Positions 12,946 through 25,915 of a stretch of 64,000 nt of DNA are shown here, piece after piece (the stretch's first letter is position 1; each line of letters begins with the position of its first letter). The notes under the pieces were generated by a model. It was not told the origin of the DNA, made no database searches, and saw only the letters and a list, made by a program, of their open reading frames with translations. Made by a program: the position numbers and the translations under genes. Source of the DNA: Nymphaea colorata (Eukaryota; Streptophyta; Magnoliopsida; Nymphaeales; Nymphaeaceae); the NCBI RefSeq assembly GCF_008831285.2, contig NC_045141.1, positions 19,774,848 through 19,838,847 on the forward strand, in the 5' to 3' direction.

Positions 12946-12959
12946 CTGGTTGGACTCGT

Positions 12960-15900
12960 GGACATCTAGATCACACTTTTTTGTTGTTTTTTCTTTGGAT
13001 ATGGGAAAAATCATGGGTTTTGGTTCGATTTACACCTAACCAAGGCTTTACGTACTTTGCTGCTTTTTCATCACCGATTATGCATGATTTTTCTGCTTCT
13101 TTATCAAATATAGAAATCCAAATGCAAGAGCTGTGATACTAATTGATATCAGAATCGAGTGGTTGATTGGTGATTACGTTGATCAACAAACATTACAAGA
13201 CGATCTTTCATTTACAACCATTTAATAAGCTTTGCATGACCAATCGTTCTAAAACAGATGTACATCCGCACTTAATAGTTGGCTGGACCAGCTGAGAACA
13301 AGTAATGCCTGGCGGGACGAATCACGAGTTACACCAAGCCCACATGGTTGGTGGGCATGACCCAACTGGGACCTTGTTTGATCGTTCAAGTCTCAGCCAC
13401 ACGATGCAAAAGGTGGACGCCCTTTCCCTTTTATTAGGGGTCAGATTTCATGGCCCGGGACCAATTTCTAACATACTATTAATTAACAACTAAACAATAC
13501 GCTTGGCATGACCACAAATCCATCATATATAAACTAAGAGGAGAAAAATAGTAGTTTCTAACATTTGAAAAGTTTTTTCTTTTTTTTTTTTCCAACCCGA
13601 AGAAGGGTCTAAGCCCTCCCCGTTTTTAGACCTACCGTATACCCGTTAATTAAAATGTTGTGCATGTCACTTTTTTCTGTCTAAAGTAGTAGCTAGCAGA
13701 CATAAGAATCAAATTGATGATGTGCGATTGAAGCACTTGTCTTTTCGATCAACTATGTTGCGCCCTTTGAAGCTGATATTTTTTCCAAAAGAGTTGATGG
13801 AAAATAAAATCTTCCCAAACATGTGGAGAGATGTTGTTCCACCTATTGAAATCAGGGGACCATGAGGATTAAAGACTCTGAAGTACGGCGGCTTGCTCAT
13901 CCCTGAAAGTTGGATGGAATAAGGCGGTGATCTCATTAATTCGATTGAATATAAGGTTTAAACTAACAAAATTGCTATAAAGATTAGGGAAATACTTCTT
14001 ACGATCAAAAGCAACACCCATGAAAATGAGATATTAGGGTCCCGGTCAACGATTTTCAGGATGACATTCAAATATTCAGCATCATTCGTAAGTTTGCGGT
14101 AGAATTTGAAAATTACCCTTATGTTAAGTATTTAATTTTGTCTCTACTTCTTGATAAGATATTAGCTCAAGATATTTATTTAAATGTGAAGTTGCTTAAT
14201 AACTAATTGGCTTTTCTAATTGTTCAAGCAATACTAATGTCGATTGACGCACATTGAGCATTGTCTGCTGTCGATTCCATTCGTTTTGAATTGCCCGAAT
14301 CATTTGCGACAGAAAATTATGATACCAATAATGCTGCTGCTGGTTTAAGATGGAACTTTTCAATAGCCATGACCTGTTCTGCATTTTTCAAGAAAGATTT
14401 TCAAGGCAAATGTCACGTCCCTTCATGAATAATTGTAATTCAACATTGAGATCTTTTTTTTTTTTTAAAAAAAAGGTGAATGGTTCATTCCACCACCCTT
14501 AAGATAAGCCCCTGTCTTCTTATGCGTCCACCTTTCGGGTTTTTCACATAGCATAGTTCAGACTTTTTTACATGTCAAAGGTAGAGCGCATTGTGACGTG
14601 ACAGTGACCACTTCAAGACTCAAACCTGAGTCCTTAGAAAAGTCAAACCACCTTGTTTTTAGTTATAAGTTTTTAATCATGAAAATTTAAGATCAAAGAT
14701 TCCCAACTTTTGCTTGTTTTTAAACAAGCATGTTCTAATTAGTCACGATGATCTGATAGTTGACCAATTCTTGCTTAAAATAACATTGGATAGAACCAAA
14801 AAAAGATGTAATATGAAGATAATGCAGTAGAATTGAGATACAGTGGTTTCACGTTCTCCAAAGCAACTGTTATTTGCATTAGTTGACAACTTATGTGTGG
14901 TGCAATGGACTTGGACCTACCCTCCTCCCAAGAATGTACTCTGAAGTTGATATTCATTCCATACTTTGTGAAACCCACTGCTTAAAACAAACGGTGGATT
15001 TCATATCCACGTTAAATAGCAAAGACAGAATGGAATTTTTACTCTTATGCGGTCCAAGGAAATCAAAACATTTCCAGATCTCTTTTGTCGCAATGAGAAA
15101 CCTATCAGCCTCCAAATTCCCAAGAATGTGACAAAACAAAAGTTGGCGGTTCGTAATCTTGATCAGTCACGTCTTCTCTCACACCCAAACATAAGAGATA
15201 AGGAGAGAAGACAAAGGTTTTGGATCTCATGTCTTGAGTGCATGAATGAAAGATCAACGGGAGAATCCATGAATGGGTACTACCAACGTTAGGAGAAAAT
15301 TCATAATTTTTTTTGATAGGGTGCTAAACATATAGTTAACAATTTTTCAATTGCTGTGTCTTATGGAGCAGTCCTATATAATTGAATCCACTAATTTAAA
15401 CTTTCACGGCATGAGCTCTGTGGGGGCATACGCCCCATGAAACCCCACCTATCTATGACCTTGACCAACGTCCAAAAGCACTCTTTTCAAATTCAGTTGG
15501 GATTCTAGCTCCAAGAAGGCTAAAAACCTAAGATATAGTCAATCCCTTTTGCAAGTTCCATTAGATTTTTCATAATCTTATTATAATGTTAAACTTTTGA
15601 GGTGTTACAATCAGAGCCCTTCTTGTTACTAAACTCTTTTATGACTATGATGGGTAATAAAAAGTTGAGCCTTCCATTTTTCTCTTTCTTCCTAAGGTGT
15701 AGAGCTGCTGCTTATGCATGGGGTTGATGCTCATGGGAATCGAATTAGGGACTAACCCTCTGGATCATAAAAGGTTCCGAAGCATATTCTGTAAAAACCG
15801 AGAAGGGCAGATACAAGAGAGGAGAGAGGATGACCTCTCTTATGAGTGGTGGAATGAACCACTCATCCTTAAAAATGAAAGAGACTGAGGTTGATGCTCA

Positions 15901-17440
15901 TGGGAATCGAATTAAGGACCGACCTACTAATTGCTGGTTCAACAAAACCCTTTTTTTTTTGTTTTATAACTCCTTAAAACCCATCAATATAGCTGTTAAT
16001 CTGTCATTGCCCGGTAATAATTGTAAGAGGAGCTCAATGATTTAAAGTTACTATTCGTTTTATTTATGGTTGAGTGAGTTGGTTCCAGACGTTATAGCCT
16101 AATCAAGTCACAAATGGTCCATGTTCACCTACCCCTAGCCGGCAAGTCTCCCTTTTAATTTAAAACAGGGTTTTTCATAAAACCAATGGAATTTAAAAAA
16201 GAAAAAAACACTACTTTTGAGAGAGAGAAAAATAAAAATTTCAAGGGGATTTTAATAAAGAAAAAACACTACTTTTGAGGGATAAAGAAAAACACAAAGT
16301 GGTGTTCACAAAAGTACTTTTTAAAAGGAATCAAGTTCGCACCACACAATTTTTTCTTAACTAGAATCTTATGATTTTCCACCATAACATGAATATTTGA
16401 ATGGAAATTTTTGCATTATACTTTGGCTTCCTTTTAATGAGTAGAGTCATAGATCCACTCAGGTTGCATTTGATTATCATAGAGAATTTGGGTGCTAAAA
16501 TCCACACAATGGAAATAAGATGAAGCTTGCAAATGATAGAGGTGTTAGAGTTGGAGGTACCAAAGATCTCAGCCGTTAGTCTTGGTGATGAATGATCGCC
16601 GTCAGACTGCTGACAACTTAATTGGATGTTGGGATGTCAGATCGAATTTCAGAACGTGATCTCATCTAGGCTCTCGATTTCGTTGTTTTGAAAAAATCGG
16701 ATTGTGAGGGGCCACCAATTCCTATCTATCTATTCAACTGAATTAATTGTGTATTTGGCAAAAATCATTTTTAAAAAATATTCCAAAAACTAAATATTAT
16801 TAAAAAACTGAAAAAAAAAAGAAAAGAATAATTCTTAAGCTACTTGAAAAGTAGTTAAAAGGATGTGCTACTCGGAGGTGAAATGATCGCCCCTTTTGCC
16901 AATACTTTCCACAAAGCATGCTTATGGTGGGGGCTTTGCTCGTGACGTGATCGCACAAAACACTCGCTTTTCAATGGTTATTACCACTTAGTACTCTTGA
17001 ATCGGACATAGAATCGAATCAGTTTCCTGTCGATCAATTCGAACCGATTCTGATACCACTGTGTCGGATCTGGTAAATGGTCAGTCTCGTGATTCAGGCA
17101 CGAGCTCGCAGTCCTTCATGAAACTAACGATCAATGTTTACTTTTTCTCTTGTTGAACTTGTGTTCTTAATTATCAGTTTTTGTCAAGATCTGGTTTAGT
17201 TCAGAATGTGAAATGTGAACAAGCTTTCTTAATCACAAGGCCATCCCATCCTTTGTTTGGCAAAATTCTCAATCACCCCATCTCTTAAACGTGAAGCCCA
17301 TCTACCCCACGCCCTTCTTTTTCCTCTTTAGAAAAGTTATCTTCTTTTGCCTCATATTTCTATGCATGTCCCTCGTTGTTTAGAAGTTACAGTTCAAGTT
17401 CGCCCCAATTAGTTGACATTTTACTGTGAATTGGATCAAA
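12960..17440. other. Gene-poor intergenic region with small repeats
   Basis: No coding sequence is supported. Visible local structure includes a direct repeat of GATGCTCATGGGAATCGAAT at about 15727 and 15894, a short palindrome ATGAGTGGT/ACCACTCAT near 15840-15865, and a tandem AACACTACTTTTGAG block at about 16206 and 16265. A TGATACCAC near 17050 could be a decayed copia-type primer-binding site on the minus strand, but no LTR pair is visible. Confidence 0.35.
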
Positions 17441-17449
17441 CTCACAGTG

Positions 17450-17640
17450 CGCATGTGATTTGGATTCATATTCAGATTTAGATTCGGTTTTAAATCAATA
17501 GGCATCCGAACTTCGAATTCAGATTCATATTTAATTTCAGATAAATATCCTACATCCAAATATTATAAGTTTTGAATGTCAGTTTTTAACATATGATAAT
17601 GCGGTTCAGATTCCACGTGAAACAAGTTTGAATATTAGAG
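17450..17640 (+). repeat. Dispersed repeat family W, copy 3
   Basis: It shows GATTTGGATTCATATTCAGAT, AGATAAATATCCTACATCC, AATGTCAGTTTTTAACATAT and GATAATGCGGTTCAGATTCC in the same order as the copy at 9500-9850. Confidence 0.4.
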
Positions 17641-19100
17641 TACTGATAAAATGGAAAGACGGAATAAGTTTCATAACAACTTTGGAAAGCGTGAAAATGC
17701 AAAAGACGAGACAAGGCAAGGTGTGTGATTAAATATGTGAAAAATGGTACGGTTAACCCTGATTATAATGAAGCAATATAATGCATATATTAATGGCACG
17801 ATTCGTTGTCCAGAGAGTGCTTTTTCTGGGTGTTTTTACCTAAATTTGAATGAACAACAACGAAGTTTTTTTTCTTATTTGGTTGACGTTTCATTTGATT
17901 TTGAGCATTAGAAAATGTACTGCAATGAGAGAAGTAATTTTGCTTACTATACTTTTGAGACATCTAGAATAAATCTTACGAAAACAATCAAACGTACAAT
18001 TATAGGAATGAAATTTCCGAAAGAGGAAAAAGAATAATGCGAGAACAAAAGAATAATTGATAAATGAATTGGGAGAATCAAGCTTCGGGCTTTCCACTAA
18101 CTGAAAATGAGATTTTTTTTGTTTTTCTCATCCTTCTTTCTTTTTCCAAGAGAATCTGAAGTCTTGTGCTTTCCAAGAGAGCTTTTAGACGAAGTGCGGT
18201 GCTGATGGAAAATTACGATTTGCATTTCAATTGGGCAGCTGACTAACTGGATGTCAGTTGTCATCCCTGTAACCGAGTAAGAAGCATTCATCATTTTTAC
18301 AACTTCAGAAAACAAATCGTTTCTTAAAAGCTCAAAATCTCGAAATGTAAGTGGAATACCAGGTAAAAAGTAGGCTTTTCTCGTTTCTTTTTCCTCCTTG
18401 AAACCACCACCATCATTTTTACTTATACTGTAGCATCTAAGTAGCACCATGTTAGAGGTTTTGCACCAAAACGATTATCAAACAGTAAGATCGCAAGTAA
18501 GAAGTAACATGGTGGAAGGTAAAAGCATTAATTGATGATTTAAAGTCATGGCTACGGGCAGAAGGGTTAATCTCTCTCTTTCCCCTCCGATGTCCCCTCA
18601 AGCCAAAAGAAGGAAAAAGGAAGAGAAAAAAGAACCAATGAAAGGGGGATAGAGAAAGAGCAGAGGTGGATATGAGTACAAGAAAGTGGGGTCCTGGGGG
18701 AGAGGAGAGGGGACGGAGCAGCAGGACGAAGAAAACTGCGTCCAGGTTCTCTTCATGTTCTGCTTCCCCAAGCGCACATGCCCACAAGTGAAAAACCGAC
18801 TTACATTTTTTCACTGCGCAATCTGTCCTCCTCAAGTCCTTCCTCCCTGGAGTTCACCCCTCCTTGGATAAATGACCCTTTTCTGAGTTCTTCTCCAATT
18901 GCAGCTTGTGGTTTCTGTATCTTACAGAGAAAGATACAGGTGTGGCTTTGAGTAGGAGAGAGGGAGAGAGGTCGGGCTTCCCTGGATTTTGGCATTTGTT
19001 CCTCAAGCAGACAGAAATGGAAGCAGAAAAACTTTTCTGAAGCCGATAAAGCAGAGGATGCTTCTTTCCTTCTTTGTGTGTTAATCGTGGGAGGCTTCGG
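17640..19100. promoter_or_regulatory. Upstream region of the ethylene receptor gene
   Basis: No gene is recognised. The last few hundred bases before 19100 are richer in C/T and probably contain the core promoter and transcript start of the ethylene receptor, but no TATA box can be assigned with confidence. Confidence 0.3.
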
Positions 19101-19168
19101 GGTGGCTAAATGGGTCGGAATGATGGGGTAACGTGTCGGCTTGGGGATTTAATGAATTCTGATCTTCC

Positions 19169-20655
19169 ATGGCGGATGATCGTGCTCGGGTGAGTTGTGC
19201 TTTCCTCTTTCTTATTTCTTTGGCGACGGGTTTCATTCATTTGCAAGAGTAGAAGACTCAAATTTTTGTACGAGTTTGTCTTATTGTCATTGTGGGGGTT
19301 TGGGTATTTCTGTTTCTCTTTCTCCTTTTCTCGTTTCTGCTTGAGTTGGAGTTTCAGTGCTACAATTTGGTGGCGTCGTAAGAAGTTCATTTTTTTCCCT
19401 TTTCGATGTCCTTTTGGTTTCTTTTTGTTGTTTTGGTTGCATGGCTTGGGTTTTCATCTCTGGAAAGCTGTTATTCTTCTCTTCTGGGGCTTTAGGGTTT
19501 TAGTGAATGTAAGGGTCTCCATTTTTGTCTTTTGCCTGGAAAATTTCGGAGTTCTAAGGTAGGGATTAAATTGTGAGATTTCGGATTGGATGATCTTTCG
19601 TTTTACTTTTATTAATTGGGTAATGGGATATTTGGAAATTTGGCTGGTTTCTTCTATCTTCAAAACCGAAGGTGATCTTGATTTTTGTCAATTGAATTAA
19701 ATATTTGGGTCGGTTCTGTCACCCGGAAGTTCTGCCTTGTTTCACACGAGTTCCTTGAGCATTCTGGGCTTTAAGTTGGCATGTGGCTTAAAAGGCTTTT
19801 TCCTTCTTCTTTTTTTTCCTCATGGCACCAGTTTTGGATTAGAAGCTGGCCACTTGTTCCTTGGTTCCCTGTTTCTTGCATTCTGGCCTGCAAAATGGAT
19901 CCAGTATAGTTTATTGGTATTGGCAAAAATCGAAGCCAGAGGTTGAGAAATTGGATTAGAATATCGGCATTCTACTGAATCCCCTTGTAAATTGATAAGG
20001 ATGAATTGGAAGTTTCAGATATATTTTGCCATTTCATCTTCTTTTAATTGTCAGACACGCGATTTTGCTAGGAATCTGTGTAAACATTTATGTTACCCTT
20101 GTTGCATGAAATGAATCTAGGAATTTAAACCAACTTGTCCTCTTGAGCTTTCATCTGAGCATTACTTTCTAATTGGATTTCAGTTTTCGTTAGGTTTGTC
20201 TTTTCATATTGATAATTCATAATTTAATTTCACCTATGTGATTAGTACAGGACAAATAACTTCCAATTCAGAAAATACTAGGAACTATAGATACCTTCCA
20301 TTACGTTCTTTGTGGTGTTAGGCAAGAATGTGCAACGCTCATCCTGTCATTTGGTTTCAAGTTCTAATAGTTGAGAGGTAGGAGCCCAGCCAGGTTCAAG
20401 GCTGAGGTCCCTATTAATGATACTGTAGAAAATAGAAAAGGGTATTGGAACAATAATGCTCTTCTCCATTGTTGTCAAGAAATTTATGAGTCCTTACACT
20501 TTCGTTTTCTTCTGATGGAATAACATTGTATCTGATTGTTTTCCATTTTACAGGTTGTGGTCCTTCTAGGACCTAAAATCTCTAATGGAAAGGGAAGGTT
20601 TATTTGTGCATTTCCTTCATCGGGGCTTGAAGTTGTATTATTGATGCAATGTTAA
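19169..20655 (+). promoter_or_regulatory. Likely spliced 5' leader of the ethylene receptor with an overlapping upstream ORF
   Basis: A strong donor (GTGAGT at 19190) and acceptor (TTTTACAG ending at 20553) fit a 1.36-kb 5'-UTR intron. If it is spliced, an upstream ATG at 19169 gives seven codons, continues from 20554, and ends at TAA 20653-20655. That is a 41-codon frame whose stop overlaps the receptor start codon (20649) in another frame. Such a uORF would be expected to lower translation of the receptor. The splice and the transcript start are inferred. Confidence 0.4.
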
Positions 20656-23600
20656 CGTTAGGGCAGGGTCTTGTAGTGATTTCTGTCCTTTTGTCTGTGT
20701 CTGTTGCCCATGGGGATTTTCCTCGTTGCAATTGTGATGATGATAGCCTCTGGGGCATAGAGAACATTTTGCAGTGCCAGAAAGTGAGTGATCTTCTCAT
20801 TGCCTTGGCATACTTTTCAATCCCCCTTGAGCTTTTGTACTTTATAAGCTGTGCCAATGTTTTTCCGTTCAAGTGGGTACTCGTTCAGTTTGGAGCATTT
20901 ATAGTTCTCTGTGGTTTGACACACTTATTGACAGTATGGACCTATGCCCCACACTCTTTCCATCTCATGCTAGCACTTACCATTTTCAAGTTGCTCACTG
21001 CTCTGGTGTCTTGTGCAACTGCTATTACCCTGGTTACCCTTATTCCTCAACTCTTAAGGGTGAAAGTTCGTGAGGTTTTTCTGAAGCAGAAAGCTCAGGA
21101 GCTTAACAGGGAGGTGGGGATGATGAAGAGACAGGAAGAAACTAGCTGGCATGTTCGGATGCTCACACAAGAAATTAGGAAGTCTCTTGATCGGCACACT
21201 ATTCTGCAGACCACCCTTGTTGAGCTCTCAAAGACGTTGCTACTTCAAAATTGTGCTGTTTGGATGCCAAATGCCCAGAAAACTGAAATGGTTTTGATGT
21301 ATGAGTTCAAAAATCGAAATTTAAAGCTCTCTGTTCCAATTGCTGACCCAGATATTATTGATATCTGGGCCACGAAGGAGGCAAAGATCTTGACATCAAA
21401 TTCATCACTGGGATCGGCAAGCAGTTGCGGTTCGACAGCTGAGAAGGGGGTTGCTGCCATTAGGATGCCAATGTTGAGAGTTTCAAACTTCAAAGGGGGG
21501 ACCCCTGAATTTGTTGAGGCTTGTTATGCTATTCTTGTTTTGGTTTTACCAGGTGAAACTTCACATGTTTGGAGTGACCAAGAGCTGGAGATTGTAGAGG
21601 TTGTCGCTGATCAAGTAGCTGTTGCTCTCTCTCATGCTGCTGTTTTGGAGGAATCTCAGTTGATGAGAGAGGAGCTGGAGGCACAAAATAGAGCACTACA
21701 ACTGGCAAGGAGAAATGCTATGATGGCCAGCCAAGCTAGGAACTCGTTTCAAAAGGTGATGAGTCATGGCATGAGGAGGCCTATGTATACCATCTCTGGC
21801 TTGCTATCAGTTATTCAGTTTGAGAATCTGGATTCCAATCAGAGGTTGATTGTCGATATGATGGCAAAAACTGGTAGTGTCCTCTCCAAGTTGATCAATG
21901 ATGTGATGGAGATTTCAACTGCTGATCATGGTGGGCTGTCTCTGGAGCTGCACTCATTTCCGCTGCATTCCATGATCAAGGAAGTGGCAGCATTGGCAAA
22001 GTGTCTTTGTTCTTGCAGAGGGTATGATTTTGAGTTTGGGGTTGGAAGCTCTGTGCCAGATCAGGTGATTGGTGATGAAAAACGGATTTTTCAGGTGATA
22101 TTGCATATGGTTGGAAACATGATAAGTTGTGGCCCTGAAGAGGGCTTGAGTTTAAGTTGTAGCCCTGGACAGGGCCTGATTTCATTCCGTGCTTATGTTG
22201 AAGATGATAATGAGGTGAGCCATACACAGAGGTGGTCACCATGGAAGCCAGAGCCACTCTCTAATGGCTATGTGTATGTGAAATTTGAGTTTAGAAATAA
22301 GAGCAACGTAAGCAATAAATCATCCTCTGGAACAAGTCAGTTGACAAGGAAGGTCAGCGGGGAAGGTTCACGGGAGGGACTTGGCTTCACAATGTGCAAA
22401 AAGCTTGTGCAGGTATGAATTGTGCATCGACAGCCCTTGCTTTTTTTTTCTTTTCTTTTCCAATGTGTCCATATCCTCTGTTGAAGCCCATCCAGTTTCT
22501 TGATAGGTCTTCTTAGTTTGATGTTTTAAAGTCCATCGGTTGTCGTAAACTTGAATTTGACATCAATTTCAAGCATTAGTGCAAGTTTTGCTGGATAATT
22601 TGAGATACACGAAGCTAAATTCAAAGAGCCTGTCAAAGTGATATTCCATGTATACCTGCACAGCCTTCTTTTAAAGTTCTTAACTATCGATAGTGCATGG
22701 GTGATCTATTCCTTTTAAATCTGTTTTTCTCAGACTATCCTGTCAGGTGTTATGTTCAACACAATGATGGTCACTCTCCTGCCAACCTTAAATCAACTCT
22801 CTCCAGGGCAAAGAGAGAGTGAACTGAACTGACCATGAGATAAGAAATAGCAATAATTTTTTATCTTTCCAGATCTTCTATTCTAATTTCTAAATATCTC
22901 TGTTATTCCGATGGATTCTCTTGAAGTATTTGCACGTTCAGTCTCATCTGACATATTATTGTAACAGCGACACTGAAGGCAGAACCCGTCGCACTAGACT
23001 TATGCCCTTGGATTTCGGTTTCTCCTTGCAGATTTCAAGTTGATGGCCTCTAACTTCACTATGTTGTTGTCCAATATTTCGAACAAAAATTTTCATTCAT
23101 ATCATTAACTTTTGGTTATCCGTCAATTCAGTTTTGGTGTTCACATTCAAGATTATGGCCTGGAACTTCTGTATCTTGTAGCCCAATGTTGCGGACAAAA
23201 AAATTTCATGTGTCATTGGCTTAGTTGTCTGTTCCTACATTTAACTGTTTGTGCTTGTGTATCATGCAGAGGATGCAGGGTAACATATGGGTAGTCTCAG
23301 GCAGAAGAGGCCCAGCCGAGAGCATGACTTTGCTGCTGAAGCTCCGTCCGCAGCAACCAATTCGGGTGCCCACTGAGCCAGGATCTTCTGAGCCCCTCAG
23401 TCGCTCAATCCTTAAAGGGCTAAATGTTCTGGTGGCCGACGGTGATAGTGCAAACCTTACGGCCACACGCAAGATATTAGAGAAATTGGGCTGCCGAGTC
23501 TCAGTTGTGGGTTCTGGTTTCGACTGTCTTAATGCTCTTGCCTGTCTCAGCGACCCTTGGGACCCCATTCGTGTGGTGATCTTAGACATTTACATGGCTG

Positions 23601-23809
23601 GAATGGATGGTTGTGAGGTTGCTCACAGGATCCGGAAATCCAGTGGCCTGTGGCCGCTGATCGTCGCATTGACTGCAAGCACAGACGACGATATACAGGA
23701 GAAGTGTCTGCAGGTTGGGATAAACGGGGTTATAAGAAAACCAGTCTTGTTGGAAGCCATGGCTGACGAGCTCACCAGAATTATCCATCAGGGGGGTCCG
23801 GTTGTTTGA
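20649..23809 (+). CDS. EIN4-like: Subfamily II ethylene receptor (EIN4/ETR2-like)
   Basis: Exons 20649-22412 and 23270-23809 give 767 aa. Seen: an N-terminal hydrophobic extension (about 1-22) typical of subfamily II, the disulfide-type pair C27/C29, and a three-helix ethylene-binding domain (about 47-135) with copper-ligand residues C88 and H92 in VLCGLTHLL. A GAF domain (about 182-331) and a short coiled segment follow. The kinase-like region keeps the H-box His (H373 in VMSHGMRRPM) and a GLGF glycine motif near 580. A receiver domain (about 638-760) has phosphoacceptor D694 and K745. Family knowledge: these receptors sit in the ER membrane and, without ethylene, activate the CTR1 kinase to repress EIN2 signalling. 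Kinase activity of subfamily II is degenerate or Ser/Thr-type. Length equals the family norm. Both junctions are in phase 0. Retained His and receiver Asp favour EIN4-like over ETR2-like, but a tree is needed. Confidence 0.95.
22413..23269 (+). other. Intron of the ethylene receptor gene
   Basis: 857-nt intron between the kinase-like and receiver coding exons, with a GTATGA donor and a TATCATGCAG acceptor. It has the same position as the conserved intron that precedes the MQGNIW motif in this family. No other feature is seen in it. Confidence 0.85.
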
Positions 23810-24940
23810 GGTCGAGGCGTTTAGTTTTGATAAAGTTTCTCTTTCCACCAGCTCATTCGAAGTTGATTGGCTTGAGCCGCTGATTCTTTTCTGTTTTTTC
23901 TGAGGAAAAAAATGAAGTAAATGATCAGAGCGATGCTTCCCAGTTGATGGACGTCGGCAATGTCGCAAAGAGATAGAGAGATAGAGACCGTTAATCCTTC
24001 ATAGATAGATTGAAACTGAGATGTATAAATTTGGTTATGTCGAGGCACAAGTTAATTTCAAGCAAAGTCGATCGAGGAGTATGAGATAAGCATGTGAGAT
24101 TATCTTTTTGGCTTTGGGAGAAGTAAATATCCTTGAAACGGGGGGAATGACATTTGGTGCACTGTATTGTACCATGTTCTCCATGGAAAGCCGTCGTCCA
24201 GTCTGGAGAACTTTCCTCATTATACATTAAATCATAACATGTCCTTAGAAAAAGTAAAGGAGCCATATTTTTATACAGAAACATTCCTTCTCTATTGTCT
24301 ACTGATTTTCGAATCTGCTTCCAGGAAAGAATGGATTTTTCTTGCTGAAGTATTATTGTGGTATTGACTGTTGATTTCTAAATCTCTAAAATTACGTGTG
24401 CTTGCATGAGAAGATGAAGGGTGCGTGAAGATGTTAAGGGAGCAGGGTCGAAAATGCAGAAGACGCGAGAGAGAGAGAGAGAGAGAATCTCCATGGTGGG
24501 TCTGTTGTTTTTCATCTTCGCAAGTGTAGGCCTGTGAGTTATAATACAACACTGATAACAGCAATGGCATGCTGAAATCTTCCACCATGAACTCGAAGTG
24601 CAGTTCAAAGGAGAAAAAGAACGTGCACTAATGGGATATCACATGACAAAGCGACAACAATGTTGTGGACCTGTGGTACCACTGGAAAGGAAAATTTCAG
24701 CGATAATGGTGTTATGAAACATAGTTGCAGAGTTTGCCAGTGACTGTTGCCTCCCGATGACAAAACAACAAACATGCCCTGTGGAACTAAGAAGAGACGT
24801 GGCTAAGAAGTCAGGTCTCTGGAACCATCCGGGGTTTATCTTCAATGGAGACCCGCTAGTTAGCCAAATCATTTGAAGGGTGTTCATCTTCTTAATTTTT
24901 TTTTCCTTCCAACAAAAGATGCTGGGTTAGACCTCTGCAT
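23810..24940. other. 3' flank of the ethylene receptor and intergenic DNA
   Basis: The first about 430 bases are probably 3' UTR. A (GA)n run lies at about 24469-24486. No gene is recognised. The minus-strand frame 24887-24639 has no motif. Confidence 0.35.
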
Positions 24941-25545
24941 TTAAAAAAGAATATCTTCAGTACCACATTCAGATGCAGTATCCCACTCTGAAGACAGGTC
25001 CACCCATTGCTTATAATCAATGTCTCTCAACTTATACAGCAGCTGCAAGGAGACCTTGTTATCCACAGGATCATTACAACAGTTGATGTAAGGGAGGGTT
25101 TACTTCACATAAGAAAACCTTGAAAGGAGCTCAGAGGCTCCTCTAATCCAGCTTTTAAGCTGCTGTTACTTGCCGTCAGCCAAAGAATACTCTCTTGATC
25201 CAGAGCCCCAAAAACGGAATTCAAAATCTAGTTTCAGGCTGAAGAGTCCCAGCAGGATGCCCACTTTAAATCGTTGTCCTGGATTCACCTTCATCTTGCT
25301 GATACATGGAAAACAACCCATCTTAAACTTGCTTATGTAAATGCTGATAACTGTACCAAGTATTTAAAAAAATCTAAGGACCTCATGGCCCATCTGATAG
25401 GAGTTCTTTATTAATTTTAGCAGAAACTGATCAACTTTTAATTCAATTTTCATTTGTTGTGGATGTCCTAGCTCGGTTGAAATCATATGCATCTTTGCTC
25501 CTTATTCATTTACTTTCCCATTCACTGCAAAAAACTTTCATGACA
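24941..25545 (-). pseudogene. Stop-interrupted coding frame of unidentified family
   Basis: Reading the minus strand in one continuous frame from about 25500 down to a terminal TAA at 24941-24943 gives a protein-like sequence broken by three in-frame stops but no frameshift. Recognisable blocks, in order, are KMHMISTELGHPQQMKIELK, MGCFPCISKMKVNPGQRFKV, LLGLFSLKLDFEFRFWGSGS, LKSWIRGASELLSRFSYVK and LQLLYKLRDIDYKQWVDLSS, then an acidic tail. The even amino-acid mix and the lack of introns suggest a decayed gene or retrocopy. I do not recognise the family and assign no function. A chance frame is possible but unlikely over about 170 codons. Confidence 0.5.
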
Positions 25546-25549
25546 CAAC

Positions 25550-25880
25550 TATAAAAAAAAAAAACGAAGGAGATGCTTTCTCTTTGATGGCGAAGAGACC
25601 ACCTTTTGGAGTAATGCCACTTGGCGAGTGGTGAGAGAAGTGAGAGGCCAATTAACCTAAGATAAGTTAAAAAACAGAAACTCTAATAACCACATGCTCA
25701 TGTGGCTGGTACGCTAATTTTAAACTTTCAAGCAACAAACCACGAGAGGAAGAAGAAAGATCTGTAACTGCTAAGGCTGAACTCACAAGAAAAGCATAAG
25801 TTTTGTGATCTATCGAATGGCATAGACGACGATCTACACGGTAAAGATATCAAACTCTCTCTCTCTCTCTCTCTCTCTCG

Positions 25881-25915
<35 letters not shown>

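Noticed and set aside
16990-17080. Possible copia retrotransposon primer-binding site (TGATACCAC on the plus strand)
   Set aside because: Too short and degenerate; no LTR pair, gag or pol sequence nearby.
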